DNA of 64,000 nucleotides. Origin: Halorientalis litorea (GTDB taxonomy: Archaea; Halobacteriota; Halobacteria; Halobacteriales; Haloarculaceae). The stretch covers positions 62,001 through 126,000 of the forward strand of contig NZ_CP095485.1 in the NCBI RefSeq assembly GCF_023028225.1. The letters are read 5' to 3'. This document shows positions 42,166 to 50,346 of this stretch, in pieces. The notes beneath the pieces were generated by a model that made no database searches, was not told where the DNA came from, and saw only the letters and a program-made list of their open reading frames with translations. Made by a program: the position numbers and the translations under genes. Every line of letters begins with the position of its first letter. Position 1 is the first letter of the stretch.

Positions 42166-42489
42166 ATGTCCTACGAACTCCCGACCCCACCGGCGAAACT
42201 CCCGACGGAGATCGTCAACACGCTCAACGAGTCAGACCCGGAGCAGCTCCGAGACGTTGCGACGTACGCTGAAGCGCTCGCCGAGCACAAGGAACGGAAA
42301 ACTCGGCTCGAAGAAGAATCAGACGACGCCGACATCGAGGACCGTCCCGATGATCTCCCGGACGACGTCCCGACGAAGGCGACAATCACGATCAAGGAGA
42401 TCAATGATAACCGGTACTACTACTGGCAGTGGAGGGAAGGAGACAAAATCAAATCCAAGTATAAGGGGCCAGTCAATCCCGACGAGTAG
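42166..42489 (+). CDS. Small plasmid-type protein with RYYYWQWR motif, 107 aa
   Basis: A helical acidic N-terminal part (LPTEIVNTLNESDPEQLRDV, ATYAEALAEHKERKTRLEEE) and a C-terminal KATITIKEINDNRYYYWQWR then EGDKIKSKYKGPV, a beta hairpin found in a family of small haloarchaeal DNA-associated proteins (similar to DUF6788). A GAGAGGAG purine stretch precedes the ATG. It borders the replication origin. Confidence 0.7.
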   Translation: MSYELPTPPAKLPTEIVNTLNESDPEQLRDVATYAEALAEHKERKTRLEEESDDADIEDRPDDLPDDVPTKATITIKEINDNRYYYWQWREGDKIKSKYKGPVNPDE

Positions 42490-42520
42490 GAGGGTATCCG
42501 GCGAGGTTTCGAAGGGACTA

Positions 42521-42746
42521 CCCCCCGTGTGCGATATGAATTGGCAGAAGGCATCGAGTCGGCACCCTCCGTGTGCAAGATGAATTGACTCTCATCGACG
42601 GACGCCCCGTGTGAGAGATGAATCGAATGATAGATCGCGGTGGACGACACCCCGTGTGCGAAGTGAAATCTTGCGTACCCTTGTCAGACAGTTCTAGTAA
42701 AATTGACTACTATTCCGTCGGAGCCACACCCCGTGTGCGAAATGAA
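42521..42746 (+). repeat. Origin repeats, left cluster (5 copies)
   Basis: Five same-strand copies of a 20 bp repeat around CCCCGTGTGCGAGATGAA at 42521-42540, 42565-42584, 42603-42622, 42648-42667 and 42727-42746, spaced 38-79 bp. They lie between the stop of the 107-aa gene and the 3' end of orc1. Confidence 0.85.
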
Positions 42747-42775
42747 TCCGACGCCGGCGTCGAGGACTCTTCGAG

Positions 42776-44122
42776 TTAGTTACCCTCGAAGAAATCCTCT
42801 ATCTGCGCGTTGACAACGGACCGGATCAAATCTTCGTCGTGTTCCACTTCTTCGAGCCGAATATCGGCTTGAAGCGTCTCAGCGACTACTTCTGGGTCGT
42901 CGACAAAGGTGTACTCCTTGTGGACACCACTTCCGTAGCCTCGTCCTCGTTTCTCCGATGTGACGAAGTTGTAGGTCTCGGCCTCACTCATATATCGTAG
43001 GTAGGAGTCTCGTGACTTCTCGTCGGCATCGAGGAGATCGGTGAGATACTGATATACGCGGTATGCAACCGTGCTAGGAACAGCGTTCAGGTTTCGTTTG
43101 GAGTGGACTGGGACGATTGCAGTAGCGTACAGCGAGAGCTTCTTTTGCGTCGAGAGCCCCTGCATCTGGGTTAACGTCCGATCGCGTTCGGCTTCTTCCT
43201 GGGCGTCGCGAACGTGCTCTTCACGAATCGTGTCTTCGCCGGCTCGGTCCGCTATCTCACCGGCTTTCCTGAACAGATCAATTGCCTTGCGCGCATCACC
43301 GTGGTCTTGGGCGGCGAACGCGGCACTGAGGGGAATGATGCCGTCCTCTAGAACATCGTCTTGGTATGCATCACGACGTCGCTCGAGAATCGACTGCAAC
43401 TGGTTCGCGTCGTAGTCGGGGAAGACAACATCTTGCGGATTGAATGAACTCTCGGCCCGGCCATCCAGATCTTCCATAAACCGGGGATCGTTCGTGAGCG
43501 CAGCGACGGAAACGTGCCCCTCGATGCGACCGAGCTGTGACGCTCGCGACAGCTGGTAGAGTAGTTTCGAATACGCCGGCTCATCGTTCGGATCTCGCTG
43601 CCGACCGACTAGAAGATCGACCTCGTCGAGGATGATGATGACCGAGTCGAAATTGTTGCTCAGAATTTCGTAGAATCGATTGAGCTTCTGATCCGTCGAG
43701 ATACCGCTCTGCGGTATGCCGACATCGACGCCGGCTTCGTGCGCTGCATTTTTCGCCAAGCGATAGACAGCGCGGTCGTGCGATTTGATTGTCTGGCAGT
43801 TGATTTTGATGACGCCGAACCGGTCCCCTTGTGAGTTCGCGAGTTCAAGAACCTGCTGACAGACTGCGTTAATGATGAGCGATTTCCCAGTGCCCGACGG
43901 CCCGTAGAGAAGCATATTGGGCGGTCGATTTCCTTGCAACGCCGGCCGAAGATAGGTGATGATGTCGTCCAGCTGGTCATCGCGACCGACAATCCGGTCC
44001 TCGTCGATGACAGCGTCGGGATCGAGCAATCCCTTATCCTGAAAAACAGAATTCTGAACGCCCTCCTGAAGACGGCCTTTGATAGATTGTGAGAGGGATT
44101 GTTGATCGTCGCCGTCAGCCAT
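42776..44122 (-). CDS. orc1/cdc6: Orc1/Cdc6 replication initiator
   Basis: 448 aa AAA+ ATPase. Walker A is LYGPSGTGKSLI and Walker B is VIIILDEVDLL, with sensor-1 region VSVAALTNDPRF. A C-terminal winged helix (SLYATAIVPVHSKRNLNAVP ... YRVYQYLTDLL) provides DNA binding. It should recognise the flanking repeats and load the replicative helicase MCM. Leaderless start supported by TATA-like ATTTATAGTC about 25 nt upstream of ATG 44122, inside the repeat field, so initiator binding could autoregulate it. Confidence 0.93.
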   Translation of the reverse strand: MADGDDQQSLSQSIKGRLQEGVQNSVFQDKGLLDPDAVIDEDRIVGRDDQLDDIITYLRPALQGNRPPNMLLYGPSGTGKSLIINAVCQQVLELANSQGDRFGVIKINCQTIKSHDRAVYRLAKNAAHEAGVDVGIPQSGISTDQKLNRFYEILSNNFDSVIIILDEVDLLVGRQRDPNDEPAYSKLLYQLSRASQLGRIEGHVSVAALTNDPRFMEDLDGRAESSFNPQDVVFPDYDANQLQSILERRRDAYQDDVLEDGIIPLSAAFAAQDHGDARKAIDLFRKAGEIADRAGEDTIREEHVRDAQEEAERDRTLTQMQGLSTQKKLSLYATAIVPVHSKRNLNAVPSTVAYRVYQYLTDLLDADEKSRDSYLRYMSEAETYNFVTSEKRGRGYGSGVHKEYTFVDDPEVVAETLQADIRLEEVEHDEDLIRSVVNAQIEDFFEGN

Positions 44123-44143
44123 GTTTGCGGATTAGGTCGAGAC

Positions 44144-44154
44144 TATAAATAAAT
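44144..44154 (-). promoter_or_regulatory. TATA-like box of orc1/cdc6
   Basis: ATTTATTTATAG on the minus strand, about 25 nt upstream of the ATG and next to the repeat at 44161. Confidence 0.6.
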
Positions 44155-44160
44155 ATGGGT

Positions 44161-44467
44161 ACCGTGTGCGAGGTTAAATCAGCTGTATTCAGCCGATAGA
44201 GGCAGTTTCAAAGAGGGTGTGCGGTTAAGACCATGAACCGCGGGCGAAATCAATTGCTCGAAGAGACCCTCCGTGTGCGAAGTGAAATCAGGTACACGTC
44301 GAGGATAGCGACCGCCGTTTCGTCAGAGAAAGCAACCGTCGATGGGCCTACCCCCCGTGTGCGAGATGAAACACTGGACGGAATTATGAGTCGAATGAGA
44401 TCGACGAGGTCGGTGGGAGGTGGGACACTCACGGTAACCCGCCCCCACACCCCGTGTGCGAGATGAA
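44161..44467 (+). repeat. Origin repeats, right cluster
   Basis: Good copies lie at 44267-44286, 44351-44370 and 44448-44467 (consensus CCCCGTGTGCGAGATGAA). Degenerate copies are near 44161-44178 and 44217-44230. All share the orientation of the left cluster. Confidence 0.8.
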
Positions 44468-44797
44468 TTTATCGAAGGGGTGTGGCCGGAGTAGCGCTGG
44501 CGATCACCCAATATCGGAGAGATAAGCCACGATCAGCCGAGATAACGGAGGAACAGGCCAGTAGACGTTCCGAGTAACTCGCCGAAGAACACGGTCTTGT
44601 CACGAAATATACTGTTTCGTTTCGACCGACCTTAGGGCCACTACGGTTCCGGTTGACAGAGTGGCTATGTAAAGGTTTCCCTGAAACATAGTCCTCCGTC
44701 AGTTGTGCCTTCTCGTCTTCTCTATCCCGTAAAATCGGTTAATACGGTACTTTCGACGCAGCTCTCCGTGATTACCCCCTCCCACCGTTCTCCGGAT

Positions 44798-44817
44798 TTC
44801 ATATCGCACACGGGGTG
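44798..44817 (-). repeat. Inverted origin repeat
   Basis: TTCATATCGCACACGGGGTG, the reverse complement of the consensus and identical in its variable bases to the first left copy. It is the only clear copy on the opposite strand and may mark the far origin boundary. Confidence 0.8.
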
Positions 44818-44846
44818 TGGGGGTTCACGACTCGTCTTTTCGGTGA

Positions 44847-44887
44847 TTAACCAACGTTCTCCGGCCAATCGCCTTTATGTTGGTTAA
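44847..44887. repeat. Element A copy 5
   Basis: TTAACCAAC ... GTTGGTTAA, 41 bp. Its right arm contains the stop codon of the leftward polB gene, as copy 3 does for the ArdC-like gene. Confidence 0.75.
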
Positions 44888-47055
44888 TTCTTTTTCGACT
44901 CCATGAACGCTGTCAGCTCTGGCGCCCGTGTCTCCGAGAGCGCTCGACGAATGTCTGACCGGGTCCTGTCTAATGGTGAGAGAACGCCCTCGACAGCTCT
45001 GATGAGTTCCGTCTCGTAGTAGTCCGGATCGTACATCTCGACTTCCTCGTGAGCCAATGCGACCCGCTCTCGCGAGGTCTTCCCATCGTCAACGACGACG
45101 TACTCGATGTCCTGTCCCGGATGGATGGCGAGGTTCTGGTCACGAGCGCGCTTCAGCGCCGCCACGTTCTGCGTGTTTTGGGTGTAGCCTTCGAGTGGTT
45201 TGGATACACGATTCCGTTCGACGAGCTGCTCAATCGGGACCCGACCAGCGTGTAGCTGGTCGATTGCATCCTGAAGACATCCGAGCACCGCGTCCGGTGA
45301 CCGAGTCGCATCGAATCGATTGAGGCACTCTCGCTGAACTCTTTCGATGAAGGGTGGCGTCGAGCGCTGCCGGGCTTCGATCCCTCTCAGTTTGAACTCG
45401 TCGTCGCCGGCGACCTTCCCGAAGTACTTCGTCAGCGCGCCGGCGTCGCTCTCGCGCTGCGGGACGAACGCCACCCAGTCGTAGTGGGCTTCGTGTTCGA
45501 GCCGAATTTCGACGCCTTCCGTAATCTCCGTCGCTAGCGTCTCGAGGTTCTCGCGATCCTCGTCGTCGATGTCGGGGTCTGGCGTCACCCAGATGGAGTC
45601 GACGATCCCGTGGACGACGCGCCAGCCGCCAGCTTCCAGTCGCTGTTTCGCCGTCAGTAGAATCTCCCGAGCGAACGCGTTGATCGCTTCGTGGCACTCG
45701 ATGCGGCCGAACTTCGCGTTGCTGAACCCCTGATACCCGAAGCAGGCGACGAGGATCCACTTTAGCGCTCCCGACCGCCCTTCGAGTTCAGCCAGGCGGT
45801 CCTCGTCGGGATCGTCCCGTTCCTTCTCACGACGGATGGCCGCCTTGATCTCGTCGCGTGCGTTGATGATTGGCTGTAGCACATCGACGAGGTAGCCCCG
45901 GTCGTCGCAGATCGAGTATTCGAGCCCGGGGACGTCGTCGCGGTCGCCGTGGCAGTCACACCGGATGACGTCCGGTGAGACGTTCCGGGTACAGATGATG
46001 TTCGGGTACAACGAGGAGAAGTCGAGTTCGTGGACGTTCTCGTGAAGGCCGACCTCGGGGGCAAAGATGAAGCCGCCGCGGTCGGCGTCGTGGAGCGTCC
46101 CCATCGGCTTGTAGAACTCGTGGCGCCAGGAGTTCCACGGGACGAGGACGCCGCGGTCGTGGGCCTCACAGATTTGAATCGCGGTGAGGACGTTCCCGAT
46201 CGACGCCCACGCGAGCTCCTGGACGGGCTTTTTCGAGCGCGACACGAGGCCGAGGACGCCGTCGAGGTTCGTCTCCCCGTAGAAGAACGTGTTCGACTCG
46301 TCGATGATCGCCCGGCCGGGCACGTTGTACCGCGCCGGTGAGTGACCGACGCGACCGTAGCTTGAGTACGTCGACCGGCTCGCGAGCTGCTGGTAGTCGA
46401 CGTCCGGCCACCGACTCAGCGAGAAGTCGTTGACGCCGGCGTCCGTCGCCATCTCGTACAGCGTCGGGACGATCTCGCTCGTCGAGCAGACCAGGACATC
46501 TGGATCGTGCGCTTCGAGCGCCCCCTGGACGGCGGTCAGGATATCCGTCGGCGAGCCGGTGACGGTGTCGCCAGCGACGGATAGTTCCTCGTAGACGTCG
46601 TTGCTCGTTTCGGTCACCGGAACACTGAGCCGGAGCGTCGACAGCTCGCTCGCCGGCGTCGGATCGGCGCCGGTCTCCAGACAGTACCGGAACTCTCGCG
46701 AAAAGTCCACGTTGAAACAGGCGAGATCCCCGACTGGATAGTCCGACAGCTGGCGCGCCTGCCGGGCGAGTGGAGTGACGCGATCGATGTGGGCAACGTC
46801 GACAGCGAGAACGGCCTCCTCGTCTCGTCGAAAGCCGGGGCGTCGCGCCACCAGTTCGGTCGCGACGACATCCGGGTGCTGGTCGTACACCGATTGGAGC
46901 GTCGTGAGGTCGATGTCGGACGCTGGGTCGCGAGCGGCGACGTAGAAGCGTGGGGTGTAGTCATCGCGCTCGGTCGCGACGGCGCCGTCGGCGGTTGCCT
47001 CCCACTCCAGGACGCGGCCGTCGTTCAGAAAGTCGATACTGAACGGCATCGTCAC
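44884..47055 (-). CDS. polB: B-family DNA polymerase (divergent, PolB2-like)
   Basis: 723 aa. Motif A is LDFSSLYPNIIC with the catalytic Asp. The motif B region reads LKWILVACFGYQGFSNAKFG instead of K-x(3)-N-S-x-Y-G. Motif C reads VVHGIVDSIWV, keeping the second Asp of D-T-D but with Ile in place of the first. The N-terminal exonuclease region is poorly conserved. It may replicate or repair this replicon, but activity needs proof. The ATG overlaps the stop of the upstream gene, and the operon order is RadA-like, small gene, polB. Confidence 0.87.
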   Translation of the reverse strand: MTMPFSIDFLNDGRVLEWEATADGAVATERDDYTPRFYVAARDPASDIDLTTLQSVYDQHPDVVATELVARRPGFRRDEEAVLAVDVAHIDRVTPLARQARQLSDYPVGDLACFNVDFSREFRYCLETGADPTPASELSTLRLSVPVTETSNDVYEELSVAGDTVTGSPTDILTAVQGALEAHDPDVLVCSTSEIVPTLYEMATDAGVNDFSLSRWPDVDYQQLASRSTYSSYGRVGHSPARYNVPGRAIIDESNTFFYGETNLDGVLGLVSRSKKPVQELAWASIGNVLTAIQICEAHDRGVLVPWNSWRHEFYKPMGTLHDADRGGFIFAPEVGLHENVHELDFSSLYPNIICTRNVSPDVIRCDCHGDRDDVPGLEYSICDDRGYLVDVLQPIINARDEIKAAIRREKERDDPDEDRLAELEGRSGALKWILVACFGYQGFSNAKFGRIECHEAINAFAREILLTAKQRLEAGGWRVVHGIVDSIWVTPDPDIDDEDRENLETLATEITEGVEIRLEHEAHYDWVAFVPQRESDAGALTKYFGKVAGDDEFKLRGIEARQRSTPPFIERVQRECLNRFDATRSPDAVLGCLQDAIDQLHAGRVPIEQLVERNRVSKPLEGYTQNTQNVAALKRARDQNLAIHPGQDIEYVVVDDGKTSRERVALAHEEVEMYDPDYYETELIRAVEGVLSPLDRTRSDIRRALSETRAPELTAFMESKKN

Positions 47056-47357
47056 GGGTTCGCGTCCGGTGGGGCACTCTCCTGGTCATCGCTTGTTGCG
47101 ACCGCGGCTTCGAGTTCCTCGAGGCGCTCTTCGTGATCGTCGAGGCGTCCCTCCTGTTCGAGATCGATGCTGAGCAGCGCCGGCAGCAGCGGGTTTTGGT
47201 GGTTCAACAGCCCGCTCGCGTCGGCGTGCTCGCGGGCGTACTCGAACAGCCGGTCGAAGCGCGGCTGGTCGCGACGCCGCAGTGCCCGGCGGAACTCCGC
47301 CCACCGCTCTTCGATGGCCCGCAGCGCATCTCGGTACGTCGGGTTCGTGCGCCCCAT
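47052..47357 (-). CDS. Small helical protein coupled to polB, 101 aa
   Basis: MGRTNPTYRDALRAIEERWA at the N-terminus, then RRALRRRDQPRFDRLFEYAR and a C-terminal coiled coil (RLDDHEERLEELEAAVATSD). Start at 47357, 2 nt after the RadA-like stop; the longer frame to 47390 is unlikely. Conserved between RadA-like and polB genes in haloarchaeal plasmids as far as I recall. Possibly a polymerase accessory factor. Confidence 0.7.
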   Translation of the reverse strand: MGRTNPTYRDALRAIEERWAEFRRALRRRDQPRFDRLFEYAREHADASGLLNHQNPLLPALLSIDLEQEGRLDDHEERLEELEAAVATSDDQESAPPDANP

Positions 47358-47359
47358 CG

Positions 47360-48310
47360 CTATCGGCCTCCTGTCCCGGTCGCCGTCCACGCATCGAGCA
47401 AGGGGTCCGCGGTTGCCGCCACCGTTTCACCGTCAGCTGTGACGCCCGTCCCGACACCCTCCGGGGTCGGCGTCGACGGCGTCGGCGTTGTCGGTTCCAC
47501 GCCGACTTGCGTGGCGCGTGACGCGAGCAGCTGCCGCCAGTACGCGAACGTCGTCTGGTAGTACGCGCCGTCGTCGACGGGATAGACGAGCGTCTCGAAG
47601 TCCTCGCCGACGACTCGTGGGCCCATCCGAGTTTGCTCGCACTCGAGATGGTGGTCCGCGACCGTCTCGACTGGCTCGGTGAATTCGTTTCGTTCGTTTC
47701 GCGTAACGAGCACCGGGATGTCGTACCCATCGGCGTAGGTCGCTAACCTGGCGAGGGTGCGGGCTTGGAGGGTTTTCGCGTGGGTCTCGCCGAGGGTATC
47801 GTCGGTGCGATACTGGGCGTCGACGGCCGGGGCGACGATGAGGGCGGGCGTGTGGGGCGACGTGTCCTCGTCGTGACCTGGTGCCCGTCGACCGGCCGCG
47901 CCTGAATCGGCGGTGGACGTCCGAATCGACTTGTTCACCGCTGTTGGAAGATCACAGACCGTGCCGTAGTGCTGATAGGCGGTAAATCCGCGTGCCACAT
48001 GGATTCGGTTGAGCAACCGTTGACTGGGGGCTATCTGCGTCAGCGTGGTCGTCGTCGCATGGCCGTTTGCGTCAATCCAGAAAGCGGGCCCGTCGTGCAA
48101 GAGGAGATGATCGAGTACCAATGACTGAAGAATCGGAACACCCCGATCACCTTCGACATCGAGGAGTGTGATACCGTCCTCAAGGGAGGGAAGCAGCTTT
48201 CCGTCCGTCGCGGGATCGGCTTGATTAGCCAGATTCTGGTTGCGGTCAGCGCTCCGTGTTGGCTGGTCTACTGCCAATCGGTTCGACGTCGATGTGGACC
48301 GGTCGGGCAT
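47360..48310 (-). CDS. RadA/RecA-like protein with degenerate Walker A
   Basis: 316 aa from MPDRSTSTS. The core GITLLDVEGDRGVPILQSLV, LDHLLLHDGPAFWIDANGHA, RLLNRIHVARGFTAYQHYG has the strand order and the RxxxARG(F) block of RadA-type recombinases. VEGDRGVPIL replaces the usual G-x(4)-G-K-T/S loop, so ATP hydrolysis is doubtful. A disordered Thr/Pro-rich C-terminus follows. It heads the polB operon and may load or bridge the polymerase to DNA. Confidence 0.7.
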   Translation of the reverse strand: MPDRSTSTSNRLAVDQPTRSADRNQNLANQADPATDGKLLPSLEDGITLLDVEGDRGVPILQSLVLDHLLLHDGPAFWIDANGHATTTTLTQIAPSQRLLNRIHVARGFTAYQHYGTVCDLPTAVNKSIRTSTADSGAAGRRAPGHDEDTSPHTPALIVAPAVDAQYRTDDTLGETHAKTLQARTLARLATYADGYDIPVLVTRNERNEFTEPVETVADHHLECEQTRMGPRVVGEDFETLVYPVDDGAYYQTTFAYWRQLLASRATQVGVEPTTPTPSTPTPEGVGTGVTADGETVAATADPLLDAWTATGTGGR

Positions 48311-48536
48311 ACTCCCGTAGATGGCCACGTACCAGATAAGCCGCGGCGTGTCGCTTCCGCATTTCCAAGGAATGACTGAGTAATGCGGTACATCGGACTC
48401 AGGCGCTGGCTTTTGGCGATCGTCTGAAGGTTTCCGAGAAGGCTTCCAGAATGACCTTAGTTCGGATAGTTCGTAGCAAGTGGCCCCAACCTTTCAGGTT
48501 GGGTCTGAGCGACAATACGGCCCGACAATCCAGGTG

Positions 48537-48680
48537 CTACGGCTTGTCTGCATGTTCCACCGCCTCTAGACCGGCTTCAATAATCTCTTGATAGGCTTCT
48601 TCGAGGTCCTTGTCCTCTTGTTCGGCGTAGTCTTTCACCCGCCCATTCAGTGTGTGCGAGATGTCGATGTTCGGTCGCAT
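48537..48680 (-). CDS. Small RHH-like protein divergent from tnpB, 47 aa
   Basis: [20 protein letters not shown] then [21 protein letters not shown] short beta strand followed by two helices fits a ribbon-helix-helix DNA-binding fold. The start codon lies 38 bp from the divergent tnpB start, so it may control both genes. It is too short to be found by length filters, but codon use and the divergent promoter layout support it. Confidence 0.6.
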   Translation of the reverse strand: MRPNIDISHTLNGRVKDYAEQEDKDLEEAYQEIIEAGLEAVEHADKP

Positions 48681-48718
48681 TGTTTTTGTCCAAAAGACAT
48701 TTAGACATTCAGGAACAA

Positions 48719-50035
48719 ATGTCTGTTGTCGTGAGGCGAACCAATACGTTCGCGGTGCGACCGCTCTCCGAGCAGGATGAGCAACTGCTCCGTGAGCTGT
48801 TGGACGCCTCCGCCAGCCTCTGGAACGAACTGAACTACGAGCGCCGCCAGAACTTCTTCGACGGCAACTCCGTATGGGATACTGACGACTACCGCAAACA
48901 GTACGTCGGTATCCTCGGCTCCGCTACTGCCCAACAAGTCATCCGTAAGAACAGCGAGGCGTGGCGGTCGTTCTTCGCCGCCCGGGAAGATGGCGAGGAC
49001 ACAGCCCCTCCCGGTTACTGGGGCAACGAGGAAGCCGGTAGAGAGTTGCGGACGTACATCCGCAACGACTCCTACACCATCGAAACTGGTGAACGGAGTC
49101 GCCTCGAAATCCCGGTCGGCCAAGACCTGAAAGATGAGTACGGACTTGGCTACTACGACCGCCTGCGGCTCGAAGTCTGCGGCGCTCCCAAGTGGGACGG
49201 CGAACAGGGCCGATTGGAACTGTACTTCGACGAGATCGACGACACGTTCAGAGCCATTCAACCTGTCACTGTCCCGGATTCTCGACAGGATTCACCACTA
49301 GCCGACGAATCGGCTGCTCTGGATGTAGGCGCGAACAACCTCGTCGCTTGTACCACCACCACCGGCCAGCAGTATCTCTACGAGGGACGCGACCTTTTCG
49401 CCCGCTTCCGTGAAACCACCGAAGAAATCGCGAGGCTCCAATCGAAACTCCAAGAGGGCCGAAACAGTAGCCAGCGGATTCGATCCCTGTACCGCAAGCG
49501 AACGCGCCGCCGCGACCACGCCCAAGACGCTCTCGTGCGGAATTTGATCGAGCGACTATACGACGAAGGTGTCGATACGGTGTACGTCGGCGACCTTACG
49601 GACGTGCTGGTGGACTACTGGAGCGCGGAAGTGAACGAGAAAACCCACCAGTTCTGGGCGTATCGCTCGTTCATCGATCGTCTCGCCACGACCGCCGAGG
49701 AGTACGGTATCACGGTCGAAGTCCGCACAGAAGCATACACGACGGCGGAATGTCCAGTGTGTGGCGAACGAGAGAAGACGGAGCGGGACGGCGACGTGTT
49801 CCGCTGTTCGTGTGGCTACGAGGGGCACGCCGACCTCGGTGCGTCACGGACATTCCTCGAACGACAGGCTGGCGTGAATCTGGACGTCGGGTCGATGGCA
49901 CGGCCTGTGCGCCTCAAGTGGGACGACCATATCTGGTCGGAGTTATCACGCTCTCCCGAGAGGGCCAGTCCCAACGAGGAGCGCACAAACCGGAGTACCC
50001 GCACGGGGAAACTTGCCTCCGTGGGTGCGGCATAG
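48719..50035 (+). CDS. tnpB: TnpB-like RNA-guided nuclease family protein, RuvC-II altered
   Basis: 438 aa from ATG 48719. The N-terminal wedge/REC-like region is complete. RuvC-I Asp lies in ALDVGANNL. The RuvC-II strand reads VYVGDLTDV, where the usual Glu (V-x-E-D-L) is Gly. The zinc finger is CPVCGERE with FRCSCGY, and RuvC-III Asp lies in HADLGAS. The last 50 residues are disordered. The family cuts DNA beside a short adjacent motif under omega-RNA guidance; the missing Glu may make this one a binder only, or a nearby Asp may substitute. Confidence 0.88.
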   Translation: MSVVVRRTNTFAVRPLSEQDEQLLRELLDASASLWNELNYERRQNFFDGNSVWDTDDYRKQYVGILGSATAQQVIRKNSEAWRSFFAAREDGEDTAPPGYWGNEEAGRELRTYIRNDSYTIETGERSRLEIPVGQDLKDEYGLGYYDRLRLEVCGAPKWDGEQGRLELYFDEIDDTFRAIQPVTVPDSRQDSPLADESAALDVGANNLVACTTTTGQQYLYEGRDLFARFRETTEEIARLQSKLQEGRNSSQRIRSLYRKRTRRRDHAQDALVRNLIERLYDEGVDTVYVGDLTDVLVDYWSAEVNEKTHQFWAYRSFIDRLATTAEEYGITVEVRTEAYTTAECPVCGEREKTERDGDVFRCSCGYEGHADLGASRTFLERQAGVNLDVGSMARPVRLKWDDHIWSELSRSPERASPNEERTNRSTRTGKLASVGAA

Positions 50036-50078
50036 CCAATATCCCCACCGGAGGAATCCCATTCCCCTAAGGATGGGA

Positions 50079-50346
50079 GGATGTCAATGGGCGCGATCTG
50101 GGCGAGTGTACTAGTTGTCCACAGTCCCGATACACTTCGCCGTGGCGCTTCCGCGTTTCAGGAAAGCCACGAGATAGATGGTAGCCCGCTCTCGGTCGTC
50201 GTGTTTCTGCGGACGATTGACTATTTCCGCTGCCGCTCAGTTAACCAACACGCCGAATTTCTTGGGCCGTTTGTTGGTTAAGAATATCGGCGCTGACGAG
50301 GCTCCACGCGACCACGTTGAAGATGCCTCCTCCCGAATTTCCCTGT
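50079..50346. other. Spacer after IS1341, with element A
   Basis: No gene. It contains element A copy 6 (50241-50281) and a purine-poor leader before the SRAP gene. Confidence 0.5.
50241..50281. repeat. Element A copy 6
   Basis: TTAACCAACA ... TGTTGGTTAA, 41 bp, 65 nt upstream of the ATG at 50347. It is the last copy in the window. Confidence 0.75.

Larger units (their letters stand above)
42521..44817. other. Probable Orc1/Cdc6-dependent replication origin
   Basis: It comprises repeats on both sides of an orc1/cdc6 gene: five before its 3' end, about four plus weak copies behind its promoter, and one inverted copy at 44798. Haloarchaeal replicons place cognate origin-recognition boxes beside their own initiator gene, so these are the likely Orc-binding sites. 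The AT-rich part near 44140-44155 and 44590-44700 could be the unwinding region. Confidence 0.75.
48485..50078 (+). mobile_element. IS1341-type (IS605 group) element with TnpB but no TnpA
   Basis: It is bounded by an end hairpin at the left (CCCAACC-TTTCA-GGTTGGG, 48485-48503) and one at the right (CCCATTCC ... GGATGGG, 50058-50077) just after tnpB. Such hairpin ends are typical of IS200/IS605 elements, and the right one should form the end of the guide (omega) RNA. It was probably mobilised in trans, since no Y1 transposase gene is present. Confidence 0.65.

Noticed and set aside
42521-44817. Regularly recurring 20 bp repeats as a CRISPR array
   Set aside because: Spacing is irregular (38 bp to over 1 kb, with a gene between), one copy is inverted, and there are no cas genes. 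Position around orc1/cdc6 fits origin boxes.
48652-48668. GTGTGCGAGATGTCGAT as another origin repeat
   Set aside because: It lies within the codons of the 47-aa RHH gene, lacks the CCCC start and the GAA end, and stands alone.
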